Assembly (NCBI GenBank): GCA_964503455.1
Contig: CAZCZR010000076.1
Coordinates: forward strand, 1 to 7,214
Direction of reading: 5' to 3'
DNA: 7,214 nt
Origin: CAZCZR01 sp964503455
GTDB taxonomy: Bacteria > Bacillota > Clostridia > UBA1381
Every line of letters begins with the position of its first letter. Position 1 is the stretch's first letter. Positions 1 through 5,895 of the stretch are shown in pieces. A program made the translations under genes and the position numbers. The notes under the pieces are model-generated. The model made no database searches. It saw only the letters and a list, made by a program, of their open reading frames with translations, and was not told the DNA's origin.

Positions 1-5
1 TATAT

Positions 6-2051
6 TTACATTACGCCTCTCATAAAATGACCGCGTGTAAATGTATTTTGCTTCATAGGTTCAGCCTTTATGCCGTGGACAGCCGCCTTGTAGCGATTTA
101 TTATCTCTTTCACAGCCGGCGCGTCCTCGGTTGTAAAGTTGAGCCGCCATGTGTCCGCGTTCAGCGACAGCAGCTCCGACGGCTTGTCAGCCATATACAC
201 CGGCTTTGAATTAAGTATTCTCGGCACACACTGCTCCGTGCAGATTACCGGAAATTCCTCGCCCGTCTTATCTTTAAGGCAGCATCCTGCCTTGTGCCGC
301 CGGCATTTTCCCATTGCCTTGAGCGGACAATTCTTAGTCACCATAAGCTCAAGCCTTCCGTATACAATAACGCCCGCCCTTGAACCGATATGTTCAAGGC
401 ACTCCCGCGCTTCGCGCAGATTAAGCTCCGGCGAGAGCGTTATCTCATCAAGCTCCGAATAAAATTTTGCGGAATATGAATTTGTAATGTTTAAACGCGC
501 CCCGCCTATAAGACGCTTGCCGCTGTATTTCTTTATTCCTCCCGCCGTTGCTATCTCGACTTGTTGTATTTTAGTGTCCCTCTTTTCATCGGGTCCCGTC
601 ACGGCGGTAACGTCAATATGCGGATACTCCTTGTCAAGCCGCTCGGCAAGCGGCAATGGCGCGAATATTCTTTTCACGCCGCACTCTGCGGCGGCTGCCG
701 CCTGCTCCGGCGTAAGCACTCCCGCCGCAAGTTCAGGATCGCGCTTTCCTCTATCGCACCCAATTTCAAGACACGCTTTCTTTGACGGACGCTTTTCAAA
801 CGCTGTCCTTGCCAGATCCATATCCGCGACCGCGCGGCGGCGCATATCGTTTATTTCTCTTATCGGTATCACGCCCGCGCCATCGGTTTCGACTGTCACG
901 CTTTCGGCATTGTAGCCGGTGCCGCCGAGCTTTTCAAGCTGCGAACGTATTCTTTCGGCATCGGCAGGCTTGTTCCGCGCCCGCTCCGCCAAAGAAATAC
1001 TGCTCTTTTCAATATAATGCCCGTCATTATCACGCATATACAATCGGGCAGGCTCTCCTTCGGCGATCACGCAGCTCATGCTTACGCCGACAGTTCTTCC
1101 TATGCCCGAAGCGCGTTTTTTCGCGTCCTCGGTAAAAATGTTCGCCGCGGTATTCGACGGGTCGTCGTGACACATCATCGCCGCGCCGAGCTTGCCCGTA
1201 TAATATCCGTCCGTAAATCCCCCGCGCGAGAAAGCGTCGGTCAGCTCTTTTATATCCTCTTTTTGAGCCTTGCGCCTTTCATCAAGGCACCGCCTGTACA
1301 CGCCTGTCACCGCCGCGACATATTCGCCTCTTTTAAGGCGGCCTTCTATTTTAAGGGAATCAATCCCCATATCCTCAAGCTCCGTCACATTGTCAACAAG
1401 AGCCAGATCGCGCGGGCTGAGAACATATCCGCCGGCGATTTTTACGCCGTTTTCGGTTATCGTGTAATACTGTCTGCAAGGCTGGGCGCATCTGCCGCGG
1501 TTGCCGCTTCTGCCGCCTATAATCGAGGACATCAGGCACTGCCCGGAATAGCACATACATATCGCACCATGCACAAATACCTCAAGCTCCGCGTCCGTAT
1601 GCTCGCGCACATCGGCGATCTCCTCTTTCGTAAGCTCCCGCGCAAGCACCACCCGCGAAAAGCCGCGCTCGTAAAGATACTGCGCGTCATAGCGGTCCGC
1701 TGCGGTCATCTGTGTACTGGCGTGTCTTTCAAGCTCCGGCACGGTTTCTTTGAATATCTCAAACGCGCCCGCGTCCTGAATGATCACGCCGTCAACGCCG
1801 CAGCTGTTTAAATACAATGCGTACTCAACCAGCTCCGCAAGCTCCTTTTCCTTAAAAAGCGTGTTCACCGCCGCATAAAGCTTGACTCCGTACTTGTGAC
1901 AATACGCTGCGGCGGCAGCCATATCCTCTATATTTTTCGCGCCGGCTCTCGCCGAAAATTTGATTCCTCCGGCATACACGGCGTCAGCGCCGCTCATAAC
2001 GGCAGCTTTGAGCGCCTCGTCAGAGCCCGCCGGAGCCAAAAGCTCAGTCAT
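6..2051 (-). CDS. U32-family protein, long form (RlhA/TrhP-like RNA hydroxylase candidate)
   Basis: This 681-residue protein has the hallmarks of the long U32 family. The start MTELLAPAGS leads into a barrel-like N-terminal part (about 1-330) with AVYAGG at 24-29 and the Cys cluster C165, C167, C172, C188 and C192, the last two in RCAQPCR. A middle region (about 370-500) corresponds to DUF3656. The C-terminal part has YGRLELMVTKNCP (564-576), further cysteines at 575, 583, 590 and 591, and the family ending TRGHFMRGV. Although named peptidases, characterised bacterial members (E. coli RlhA and YegQ/TrhP) hydroxylate 23S rRNA or tRNA and depend on iron-sulfur and prephenate metabolism; RlhA has a similar length. 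RNA hydroxylation is therefore inferred, and rRNA versus tRNA as substrate cannot be decided here. The ATG at 2051 follows a GAGGG that overlaps the end of zapA, 10 nt upstream, suggesting translational coupling. Residues 491-494 (RDTK) come from a copy of the dispersed GGGACAC repeat. Confidence 0.9.
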   Translation of the reverse strand: MTELLAPAGSDEALKAAVMSGADAVYAGGIKFSARAGAKNIEDMAAAAAYCHKYGVKLYAAVNTLFKEKELAELVEYALYLNSCGVDGVIIQDAGAFEIFKETVPELERHASTQMTAADRYDAQYLYERGFSRVVLARELTKEEIADVREHTDAELEVFVHGAICMCYSGQCLMSSIIGGRSGNRGRCAQPCRQYYTITENGVKIAGGYVLSPRDLALVDNVTELEDMGIDSLKIEGRLKRGEYVAAVTGVYRRCLDERRKAQKEDIKELTDAFSRGGFTDGYYTGKLGAAMMCHDDPSNTAANIFTEDAKKRASGIGRTVGVSMSCVIAEGEPARLYMRDNDGHYIEKSSISLAERARNKPADAERIRSQLEKLGGTGYNAESVTVETDGAGVIPIREINDMRRRAVADMDLARTAFEKRPSKKACLEIGCDRGKRDPELAAGVLTPEQAAAAAECGVKRIFAPLPLAERLDKEYPHIDVTAVTGPDEKRDTKIQQVEIATAGGIKKYSGKRLIGGARLNITNSYSAKFYSELDEITLSPELNLREARECLEHIGSRAGVIVYGRLELMVTKNCPLKAMGKCRRHKAGCCLKDKTGEEFPVICTEQCVPRILNSKPVYMADKPSELLSLNADTWRLNFTTEDAPAVKEIINRYKAAVHGIKAEPMKQNTFTRGHFMRGVM
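569..586 (-). repeat. GGGACAC dispersed repeat, copy in the U32 gene
   Basis: On the minus strand this reads AAAAGAGGGACACTAAAA. It is read in the frame giving KRDTK, at residues 490-494 of the U32 protein, between a predicted strand end and a Gly/Lys-rich segment. Confidence 0.7.
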
Positions 2052-2061
2052 ATTTCAGCCC

Positions 2062-2601
2062 TCATGCCTTGTCTATCATTTCCAGGAACTCGTTTTCCCT
2101 CGACACATACTCGGCTTTCATTTTTTCAAGCTCCTCCGTATGCTTTTTCTCAAGCTCCTTAATCCTGTTCTCCGCCTCTTTTAAAGCGGTTTGAGTCTTT
2201 GTAAGCTCCTTGGAATACTCCATTACCCGTGCGCGCAGATTTTCATCCGCGTCATTGTTTTGTGTCCCTGCCTTTGCGTTTTGCGTCCCCTTTTGAGATG
2301 CGCGTTTCGCGGCGTTTTCAGCCTTTTTCAACGCCTTTGTAAGCTCCTCTGTTTTTGCGCTGCTGCGTTCAAGCTCCTTGCTCATATCCAGACTCGCCTG
2401 ATAGAGCTTGAAAAACTCATCGCATATATTCAGCGCCGCAAGAACTACGGGGCGCTCGCCCATGACATTCTGTCCTTTTTTAAGCACCTCGTCCACCTTT
2501 TCGCTGACGTGACGGGCAAGTCCGAGCATATAATCCTTTTCGGCGTCCGCCACAAGCGTATAACGTCTGCCGTTTATAACGACCGTAACTTTATTTGACA
2601 T
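2062..2601 (-). CDS. zapA: Cell division protein ZapA with long coiled-coil extension
   Basis: ZapA binds FtsZ at midcell and promotes bundling of Z-ring filaments. The N-terminal 85 residues fit the family: the strand MSNKVTVVINGRRYTL, then helical YMLGLARHVSEKVDEV (24-39) and the typical RPVVLAALNICDEFFKL (50-66). Firmicutes ZapA is often only 85-100 residues; this one has 179. The extra part, about 75-179, is rich in Glu, Lys and Ala with coiled-coil character (KELTKTQTALKEAENRIKEL at 131-150). It is broken at about 104-119 by a Gly/Asn-rich linker, KGTQNAKAGTQNN, made of two copies of the dispersed repeat. The ATG at 2601 has a good GGAGG six bases upstream. The gene lies 34 nt after the Nudix gene and 10 nt before the U32 gene. 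ZapA next to a U32 gene is a familiar arrangement in Firmicutes, often followed by mutS2, which would lie beyond the window. FtsZ binding by the extension is not implied. Confidence 0.87.
   Translation of the reverse strand: MSNKVTVVINGRRYTLVADAEKDYMLGLARHVSEKVDEVLKKGQNVMGERPVVLAALNICDEFFKLYQASLDMSKELERSSAKTEELTKALKKAENAAKRASQKGTQNAKAGTQNNDADENLRARVMEYSKELTKTQTALKEAENRIKELEKKHTEELEKMKAEYVSRENEFLEMIDKA
2258..2294 (-). repeat. Tandem pair of GGGACAC-type repeats in zapA
   Basis: Two direct copies lie 21 bp apart: GGGACGC (2289-2283, one base off the core) and GGGACAC (2268-2262). Both are read in the frame giving GTQ and make up the linker KGTQNAKAGTQNN in the ZapA coiled-coil extension. Confidence 0.7.
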
Positions 2602-2607
2602 CTTTTC

Positions 2608-2612
2608 CCTCC
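2608..2612 (-). promoter_or_regulatory. zapA ribosome binding site
   Basis: GGAGG on the minus strand stands six bases before the ATG at 2601 and fixes this start codon for zapA. Confidence 0.8.
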
Positions 2613-2635
2613 GATCCGCCGCCGTACAGACAGCA

Positions 2636-3169
2636 TTATCCGATGATCATCTTCGCCTTCAAAATAGCGATGGCTGTCTTGGCGTCATGTATTTTATTGT
2701 CCATTACCTCTTTGTAAAGCTCGTCAAGAGGTACCTTGCTCACGTTTAAAAACTCGCCCTCGTCAAGATGCTGGTGCGTTTTTTTCAGTCCTCTCGCAAG
2801 ATATACGTTTATCCTTTCCTCGTCATATCCCGGCGTCGGATAGTACTCGCCCAAATGCACGTACTCCCGCGCCGTCATGCCTGTTTCCTCCTCAAGCTCG
2901 CGCATACCACATTCAAGCGGATCCTCGCCGTATTCCAGCTTGCCCGCGGGGATCTCTTTCAGCATCGAGCGGAAGGCTATCCTGTACTGCTCCACCATCA
3001 AAACGTTCTTATCCTCGTCAACGGCTATTATTCCCACGCCTCCGGGATGCGAGATCAGCTCACGCTTTGCTTTTTTGCCGTTCGGCAGCTCCACATCCTC
3101 CACGCGCAGCTTGACGACCTTTCCGTCGTATATCTCCTTTGACGCCGTTGTCTTTTCCGTAAAATCCAT
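2636..3169 (-). CDS. nudF: ADP-ribose pyrophosphatase, Nudix family
   Basis: This 177-residue Nudix hydrolase most likely cleaves ADP-ribose to AMP and ribose 5-phosphate, a cytosolic clean-up and recycling reaction. The Nudix box is complete at residues 76-98: G76, five residues, E82, seven residues, then R90-E91-L92-E93-E94-E95-T96-G97-M98. The metal-binding glutamates of REL-EE are all present. The sequence ahead of the box (VGIIAVDEDKNVLMVEQYR, 45-63, and KEIPAGKLE, 71-79) and the PTPGYDEERINVYLA segment (111-125) after it are typical of the ADP-ribose pyrophosphatase subgroup rather than MutT-like enzymes. Length is normal for the family. The ATG at 3169 follows an AAAGGAGG that is merged with a copy of the dispersed repeat. 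The methyltransferase gene ends 21 nt upstream and zapA starts 34 nt downstream. Exact substrate preference (ADP-ribose versus other nucleoside diphosphate sugars) is inferred from family resemblance. Confidence 0.9.
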   Translation of the reverse strand: MDFTEKTTASKEIYDGKVVKLRVEDVELPNGKKAKRELISHPGGVGIIAVDEDKNVLMVEQYRIAFRSMLKEIPAGKLEYGEDPLECGMRELEEETGMTAREYVHLGEYYPTPGYDEERINVYLARGLKKTHQHLDEGEFLNVSKVPLDELYKEVMDNKIHDAKTAIAILKAKMIIG

Positions 3170-3187
3170 TTCAGTGTCCCCTCCTTT
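3170..3187 (-). promoter_or_regulatory. nudF ribosome binding site merged with a dispersed repeat copy
   Basis: The gap before nudF reads AAAGGAGG (3187-3180) followed directly by GGACACTGAA and the ATG at 3169. The Shine-Dalgarno is an excellent match to the 16S rRNA tail, but its last G starts the GGGACAC repeat core (3180-3174). The repeat therefore forms the 10-nt spacer, slightly longer than usual. Confidence 0.75.
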
Positions 3188-3190
3188 CGA

Positions 3191-4381
3191 TTATTCCCAT
3201 TTGCTTGATATAAGTTTAGTGTCCCTTTTTAAAAATCTTTCTATGGCAGGCTCGACATGAATAATTCTTTTGAGCCGCTCATATTCTTCCATGGCGGCGG
3301 GGTTTTTGTGTCCCTTTTTCACCGCGCGGATCATTATATTTTTCGGCGTTTCAAGCGGCGATATATATTCTATCATGGATACCTTGTAGCCCTCGCCTTC
3401 AAGATAAGCGCTTCTCAGCGCGTCGGTCAGCGTATCCGCAAGACGCGCTTTTAGTATGCCGTGCTTTGTAACGGCGGCGAACGGCTCGTAGCTGTACTGC
3501 TTTAAAATATCCTTGTGGCAGCACGGCACCGAAACTATCGCTCCGGCTCCCGTCTTTATGCCAAGAGCCAGCGCCATATCCGTAGCCGTATCGCACGCGT
3601 GCAGCGATATCACCGCCGCAGGCTTCGCCTCCGGCACGTATTCTTTCAGATCGGCGCGTATAAATTCCATATTATTATACCCAAGCTTTTTCGCAATACG
3701 CCTTGACGCGTCAATTACCGTCTGCGAATAATCCACTCCTATAAAGCGGCACCGGCGTTTTAAAATATCCCGAAGATAAAAATTCAGCACAAAGGACAGA
3801 TAGCTTTTTCCGCAGGCGCAGTCAAGTATCACAAGCTCCTCATCCCCCGGCGCCGTTTCGTCAAGCACGCCCTTCATCAGTTCTACAAAGTAGTCTATCT
3901 GATTGTATTTTCTGATCTTGTCATTTTTGATCTTGCCGTTTTTTGCAAGTATTCCTATTTCTCCGAGAAGCTCTCCCGCAAGAGCGGGATTCACCACATA
4001 TTCGCGTCCGCCGCCTACCTGCGACACGGCATTTTCCTCCGCGGTCTTTACGGCGGCATCCTCCTGCGAAAGTCTGACGTTTTTTCTGTCCCCTTTTATT
4101 GTGATTTGTGTCCCTCTTTCTCTGTATACAACGGTAACCTCGTCATACTTTGAAAGCTCCGCGCGCATAAGCTCATTAAGCTCCCGCGCGTCAAGAACGC
4201 GCTTAACCGCAAGATAATCCGCCGAAAATTTATCGTCCGGCATATCGATTCTCATCGGAAACATTTTTGTTCCCGACTTCAGCGACACGCTTATATCCGA
4301 GAAAAAATCCCTGTTTTCCTCGGCTCTTGCTGTGAGTCCTTCGAAAAACATCATTACCTTTGAGGCGCTTTTTTTATCCAT
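3191..4381 (-). CDS. Class I SAM-dependent methyltransferase (Methyltransf_32-like)
   Basis: This 396-residue protein carries a class I methyltransferase domain from about residue 155 to 355. Motif I for SAM binding is VILDCACGKSYLSF (184-197) and the acidic residue after the second strand is D217 in GVDYS. A conserved KYNQIDYF (158-165) precedes motif I. HACDTATDMAL (261-271) and PCCHK (286-290) take the place of the usual catalytic loops. This set of motifs resembles the Methyltransf_32 group, which includes METTL25-type proteins, and is reminiscent of the TDLAL and CCHH signatures of the tRNA methyltransferase Trm13. An RNA substrate is thus plausible but unproven. The N-terminal 150 residues are not recognised. 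Four copies of the dispersed repeat lie in the gene, encoding RGTQ (89-92), KGDRKN (96-101), KGHK (356-359) and RDTK (386-389). The ATG at 4381 has GGAGG only four bases upstream. Stop is 21 nt from nudF. Confidence 0.78.
   Translation of the reverse strand: MDKKSASKVMMFFEGLTARAEENRDFFSDISVSLKSGTKMFPMRIDMPDDKFSADYLAVKRVLDARELNELMRAELSKYDEVTVVYRERGTQITIKGDRKNVRLSQEDAAVKTAEENAVSQVGGGREYVVNPALAGELLGEIGILAKNGKIKNDKIRKYNQIDYFVELMKGVLDETAPGDEELVILDCACGKSYLSFVLNFYLRDILKRRCRFIGVDYSQTVIDASRRIAKKLGYNNMEFIRADLKEYVPEAKPAAVISLHACDTATDMALALGIKTGAGAIVSVPCCHKDILKQYSYEPFAAVTKHGILKARLADTLTDALRSAYLEGEGYKVSMIEYISPLETPKNIMIRAVKKGHKNPAAMEEYERLKRIIHVEPAIERFLKRDTKLISSKWE
3215..3230 (-). repeat. GGGACAC dispersed repeat, C-terminal tail of the methyltransferase
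   Basis: AAAAAGGGACACTAAA encodes KRDTK (385-389) within the last 12 residues of the methyltransferase. Confidence 0.7.
3303..3319 (-). repeat. GGGACAC dispersed repeat, third-frame copy in the methyltransferase
   Basis: AAAAAGGGACACAAAAA is read in the third frame, giving KKGHKN (355-360), just after the methyltransferase domain. Confidence 0.7.
4080..4119 (-). repeat. Tandem pair of GGGACAC-type repeats in the methyltransferase N-terminal region
   Basis: GGGACAC (4114-4108) and the variant GGGACAG (4092-4086) lie 22 bp apart in the same orientation. They encode RGTQ (89-92) and KGDRKN (96-101) in a charged segment before the methyltransferase domain. Confidence 0.65.
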
Positions 4382-4385
4382 ACTT

Positions 4386-4390
4386 CCTCC
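4386..4390 (-). promoter_or_regulatory. Methyltransferase gene ribosome binding site, short spacing
   Basis: GGAGG sits only four bases before the ATG at 4381, closer than usual, and directly beside the base of the 71-bp inverted repeat, so folding of that stem could affect access to the site. Confidence 0.6.
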
Positions 4391-4396
4391 CCATAT

Positions 4397-4467
4397 AACG
4401 CTTTTAAAGGGAAAATACTTTTAAAGACGTCTTTTAGTGTCCCCGTTATCTCCCCTTTAAAAGCGTT
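4397..4467. repeat. 71-bp inverted-repeat element enclosing a GGGACAC copy
   Basis: The arms AACGCTTTTAAAGGG (4397-4411) and CCCTTTAAAAGCGTT (4453-4467) are perfect 15-bp inverted repeats. The 41-bp interior holds the perfect palindrome AAAGACGTCTTT (4423-4434), a further CTTTTAAAG (4418-4426) and one copy of the dispersed repeat (core 4437-4443). The left arm ends within a few bases of the methyltransferase ribosome binding site, and the right arm shares three bases with the candidate purD terminator stem. It could act as an RNA hairpin before the methyltransferase gene, as a protein-binding site, or be a small MITE-like insertion. Confidence 0.6.
4432..4444 (-). repeat. GGGACAC dispersed repeat, intergenic copy
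   Basis: GGGGACACTAAAA lies in the loop of the 71-bp inverted-repeat element between purD and the methyltransferase gene. This copy and the one before nudF are the two that are not translated. Confidence 0.7.
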
Positions 4468-4496
4468 TGAAGCCGCGGCGGCCCGCGCCCTCAAAC
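4459..4496 (-). terminator. Candidate intrinsic terminator after purD
   Basis: Fifteen bases after the purD stop, GTTTGA (minus strand, 4496-4491) pairs with TCAAAC (4470-4465), with an inner GC-rich helix CGCGG/CCGCG (4487-4483 with 4478-4474), two internal mismatches and a four-base loop. The hairpin is followed by GC and four T residues (4462-4459). The short T-run makes termination plausible but probably incomplete. Confidence 0.5.
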
Positions 4497-4510
4497 ACCC
4501 TTGTGTATAA

Positions 4511-5785
4511 CTACAGATTGTATTTTTTGATGCCTATATCCTTTCGGAAATGAGCGTCCTTAAAGCTGATCCTCGCAACGGCGTCATACGCCTTTTTAAT
4601 AGCCGCGTCGAGATTATCGGCTTTTGCCGTAACGCCCAGAACGCGTCCGCCGTTTGTGAGCATCTTGTCGCCGTCTTTCTTTGTGCCGGCATGGAAAACA
4701 ACAATATCCTCCATAGCTTCCGCCTCGTCAAGACCGCTTATCTCATAGCCCTTCTCATACTTGACAGGGTAACCGCCGGAAGCCATAACAACGCACACGC
4801 AGGCATTATCCTCCCACGCGATCTCGATCTCGTCAAGCCGTTCATCTATGACCGCTTCCATTATATCCACTAGGTCTGTTTTTAATCTCGGCAGCACGAC
4901 CTGCGTTTCGGGATCTCCGAAGCGGCAGTTGTACTCAATAACCTTGACGCCGTTTTTAGTCATCATCAGACCGAAATACAGCACGCCCTTAAACGGTCTG
5001 CCTTCAGCTGTCATCGCCTTTACTGTCGGAAGGAAGATATTGTTCATGCACTCTTCGGCCTTCGCACTATCGTAAAGACGGCTCGGCGAAAAGGTCCCCA
5101 TACCGCCGGTGTTGAGTCCCTCATCGTTATCATACGCGCGCTTGTGATCCTGTGCGGAAACCATCGGCTTCACGGTCTTGCCGTCGGTAAACGCAAGCAC
5201 CGACACCTCCGGCCCCGTCAAAAATTCCTCGATAACCACGCGTCTGCCGCTCTTGCCGAACTTTCCGCCGTCGATCATTTCACGCACAGCCTGCTCCGCC
5301 TCCGCCAGATCCTTTGCGATTATAACGCCCTTACCGAGCGCCAGACCGTCAGCCTTGATAACCGTCGGGAATGAATTTCGCGCCTTGATATAATCTATCG
5401 CCGCCGCGCTTTCGGTGAACACCTCGTATGCGGCTGTGGGGATGTTGTATTTTTTCATCAGCTCCTTGGAAAAAGCCTTGCTGCCTTCAATGATTGCCGC
5501 GTTTGCGCGCGGCCCGAACGCGCGTATGCCCGCCGCCTCCATCGCGTCTGTCATACCGTCAACCAGCGGATCATCCGGCGCAACCATGACAAGGTCAACC
5601 GCGTTATCCTTTGCGAATTTAACCATGGCGTCCTTGTCCATAACGCTTATGTTCACACATTCCGCCAGCTCCGATATGCCGCCGTTGCCCGGTGCGCAGT
5701 AAATCTTGTCAACCTTCGGCGACTGCGCGATTTTCCATACGATCGCGTGCTCGCGTCCGCCGGAGCCTATTACCAGTATTTTCAT
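4511..5785 (-). CDS. purD: Phosphoribosylamine-glycine ligase (GAR synthetase)
   Basis: PurD joins 5-phosphoribosylamine and glycine with ATP to form glycinamide ribonucleotide, the second step of de novo purine synthesis, in the cytosol. The 424 residues are normal for a monofunctional bacterial enzyme. The N-domain opens with MKILVIGSGGREHA. The ATP-grasp domain shows ADGLALGKGV (145-154), EEFLTGPEVS (186-195), QDHKRAYDNDEGLNTGGMG (212-230) and EYNCRFGDPETQ (284-295). The C-domain contains SGGYP (336-340). The usual VGPEAPL loop reads VAPDDPL (68-74), a conservative variant. The ATG at 5785 was chosen because AGAGG lies seven bases upstream and the family start coincides; an in-frame ATG at 5860 would add 25 unrelated residues translated from a structured leader. 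The AICAR transformylase gene lies 137 nt upstream, matching the common purH-purD order. A candidate promoter and folded leader precede the gene and a candidate terminator follows it. Confidence 0.97.
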   Translation of the reverse strand: MKILVIGSGGREHAIVWKIAQSPKVDKIYCAPGNGGISELAECVNISVMDKDAMVKFAKDNAVDLVMVAPDDPLVDGMTDAMEAAGIRAFGPRANAAIIEGSKAFSKELMKKYNIPTAAYEVFTESAAAIDYIKARNSFPTVIKADGLALGKGVIIAKDLAEAEQAVREMIDGGKFGKSGRRVVIEEFLTGPEVSVLAFTDGKTVKPMVSAQDHKRAYDNDEGLNTGGMGTFSPSRLYDSAKAEECMNNIFLPTVKAMTAEGRPFKGVLYFGLMMTKNGVKVIEYNCRFGDPETQVVLPRLKTDLVDIMEAVIDERLDEIEIAWEDNACVCVVMASGGYPVKYEKGYEISGLDEAEAMEDIVVFHAGTKKDGDKMLTNGGRVLGVTAKADNLDAAIKKAYDAVARISFKDAHFRKDIGIKKYNL

Positions 5786-5792
5786 AAAATGA

Positions 5793-5797
5793 CCTCT
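5793..5797 (-). promoter_or_regulatory. purD ribosome binding site
   Basis: AGAGG lies seven bases before the ATG at 5785. It decides the start codon, since the in-frame ATG at 5860 lies upstream inside a hairpin-rich leader. Confidence 0.75.
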
Positions 5798-5812
5798 TTT
5801 CCATATGTTCAG

Positions 5813-5890
5813 CAAGGGATAAAGCCAAGGAGGGCAGACTGCTGATGGCAGCGCGCCCAAGCTGCCTGCCGGACCGTGTTTTTATCCTTG
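5813..5890 (-). ncRNA. Structured purD leader, unclassified
   Basis: This 78-nt stretch folds on paper into a long hairpin. The outer stem pairs CAAGGATAAA (5890-5881) with TTTATCC-CTTG (5823-5813), ten pairs with one bulged base. Inside, a second helix pairs GGCAG (5870-5866) with CTGCC (5837-5833) and a third pairs GGCAGC (5866-5861) with GCTGCC (5852-5847) around an eight-base loop; the last two share base 5866. The transcript also contains CCCTCCTT (5834-5827), an anti-Shine-Dalgarno-like string whose TCCTTG part could pair with CAAGGA of the outer stem as an alternative. No T-run follows, so it is not a standard terminator. I could not match it to the purine, PRPP/ykkC, glycine or tetrahydrofolate riboswitches. 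It could be a cis-regulatory leader or simply a stabilising hairpin. Confidence 0.4.
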
Positions 5891-5895
5891 TTTTA

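Noticed and set aside
1017..1811. A 264-codon open frame on the plus strand inside the U32 gene
   Set aside because: It is the antisense shadow of a well-conserved gene in GC-rich codons; the product is Arg/His/Ala-rich with no recognisable domain or ribosome binding site.
1..4250. Very frequent CAAGCTCC strings on the plus strand
   Set aside because: They correspond to GAG-CTT (Glu-Leu) codons with a preferred context in several genes, including the ZapA helices; this is codon preference, not a separate repeat.
5786..5860. An in-frame ATG at 5860 extending PurD by 25 residues
   Set aside because: The added residues have no family resemblance, the ATG sits inside a hairpin loop, and the ATG at 5785 has a proper ribosome binding site and the conserved MKILVIGSGG start.
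5813..5890. The 78-nt folded element as a tRNA
   Set aside because: The length fits, but there is no T-loop TTCRA sequence, no anticodon arm and the stem layout is a nested hairpin.
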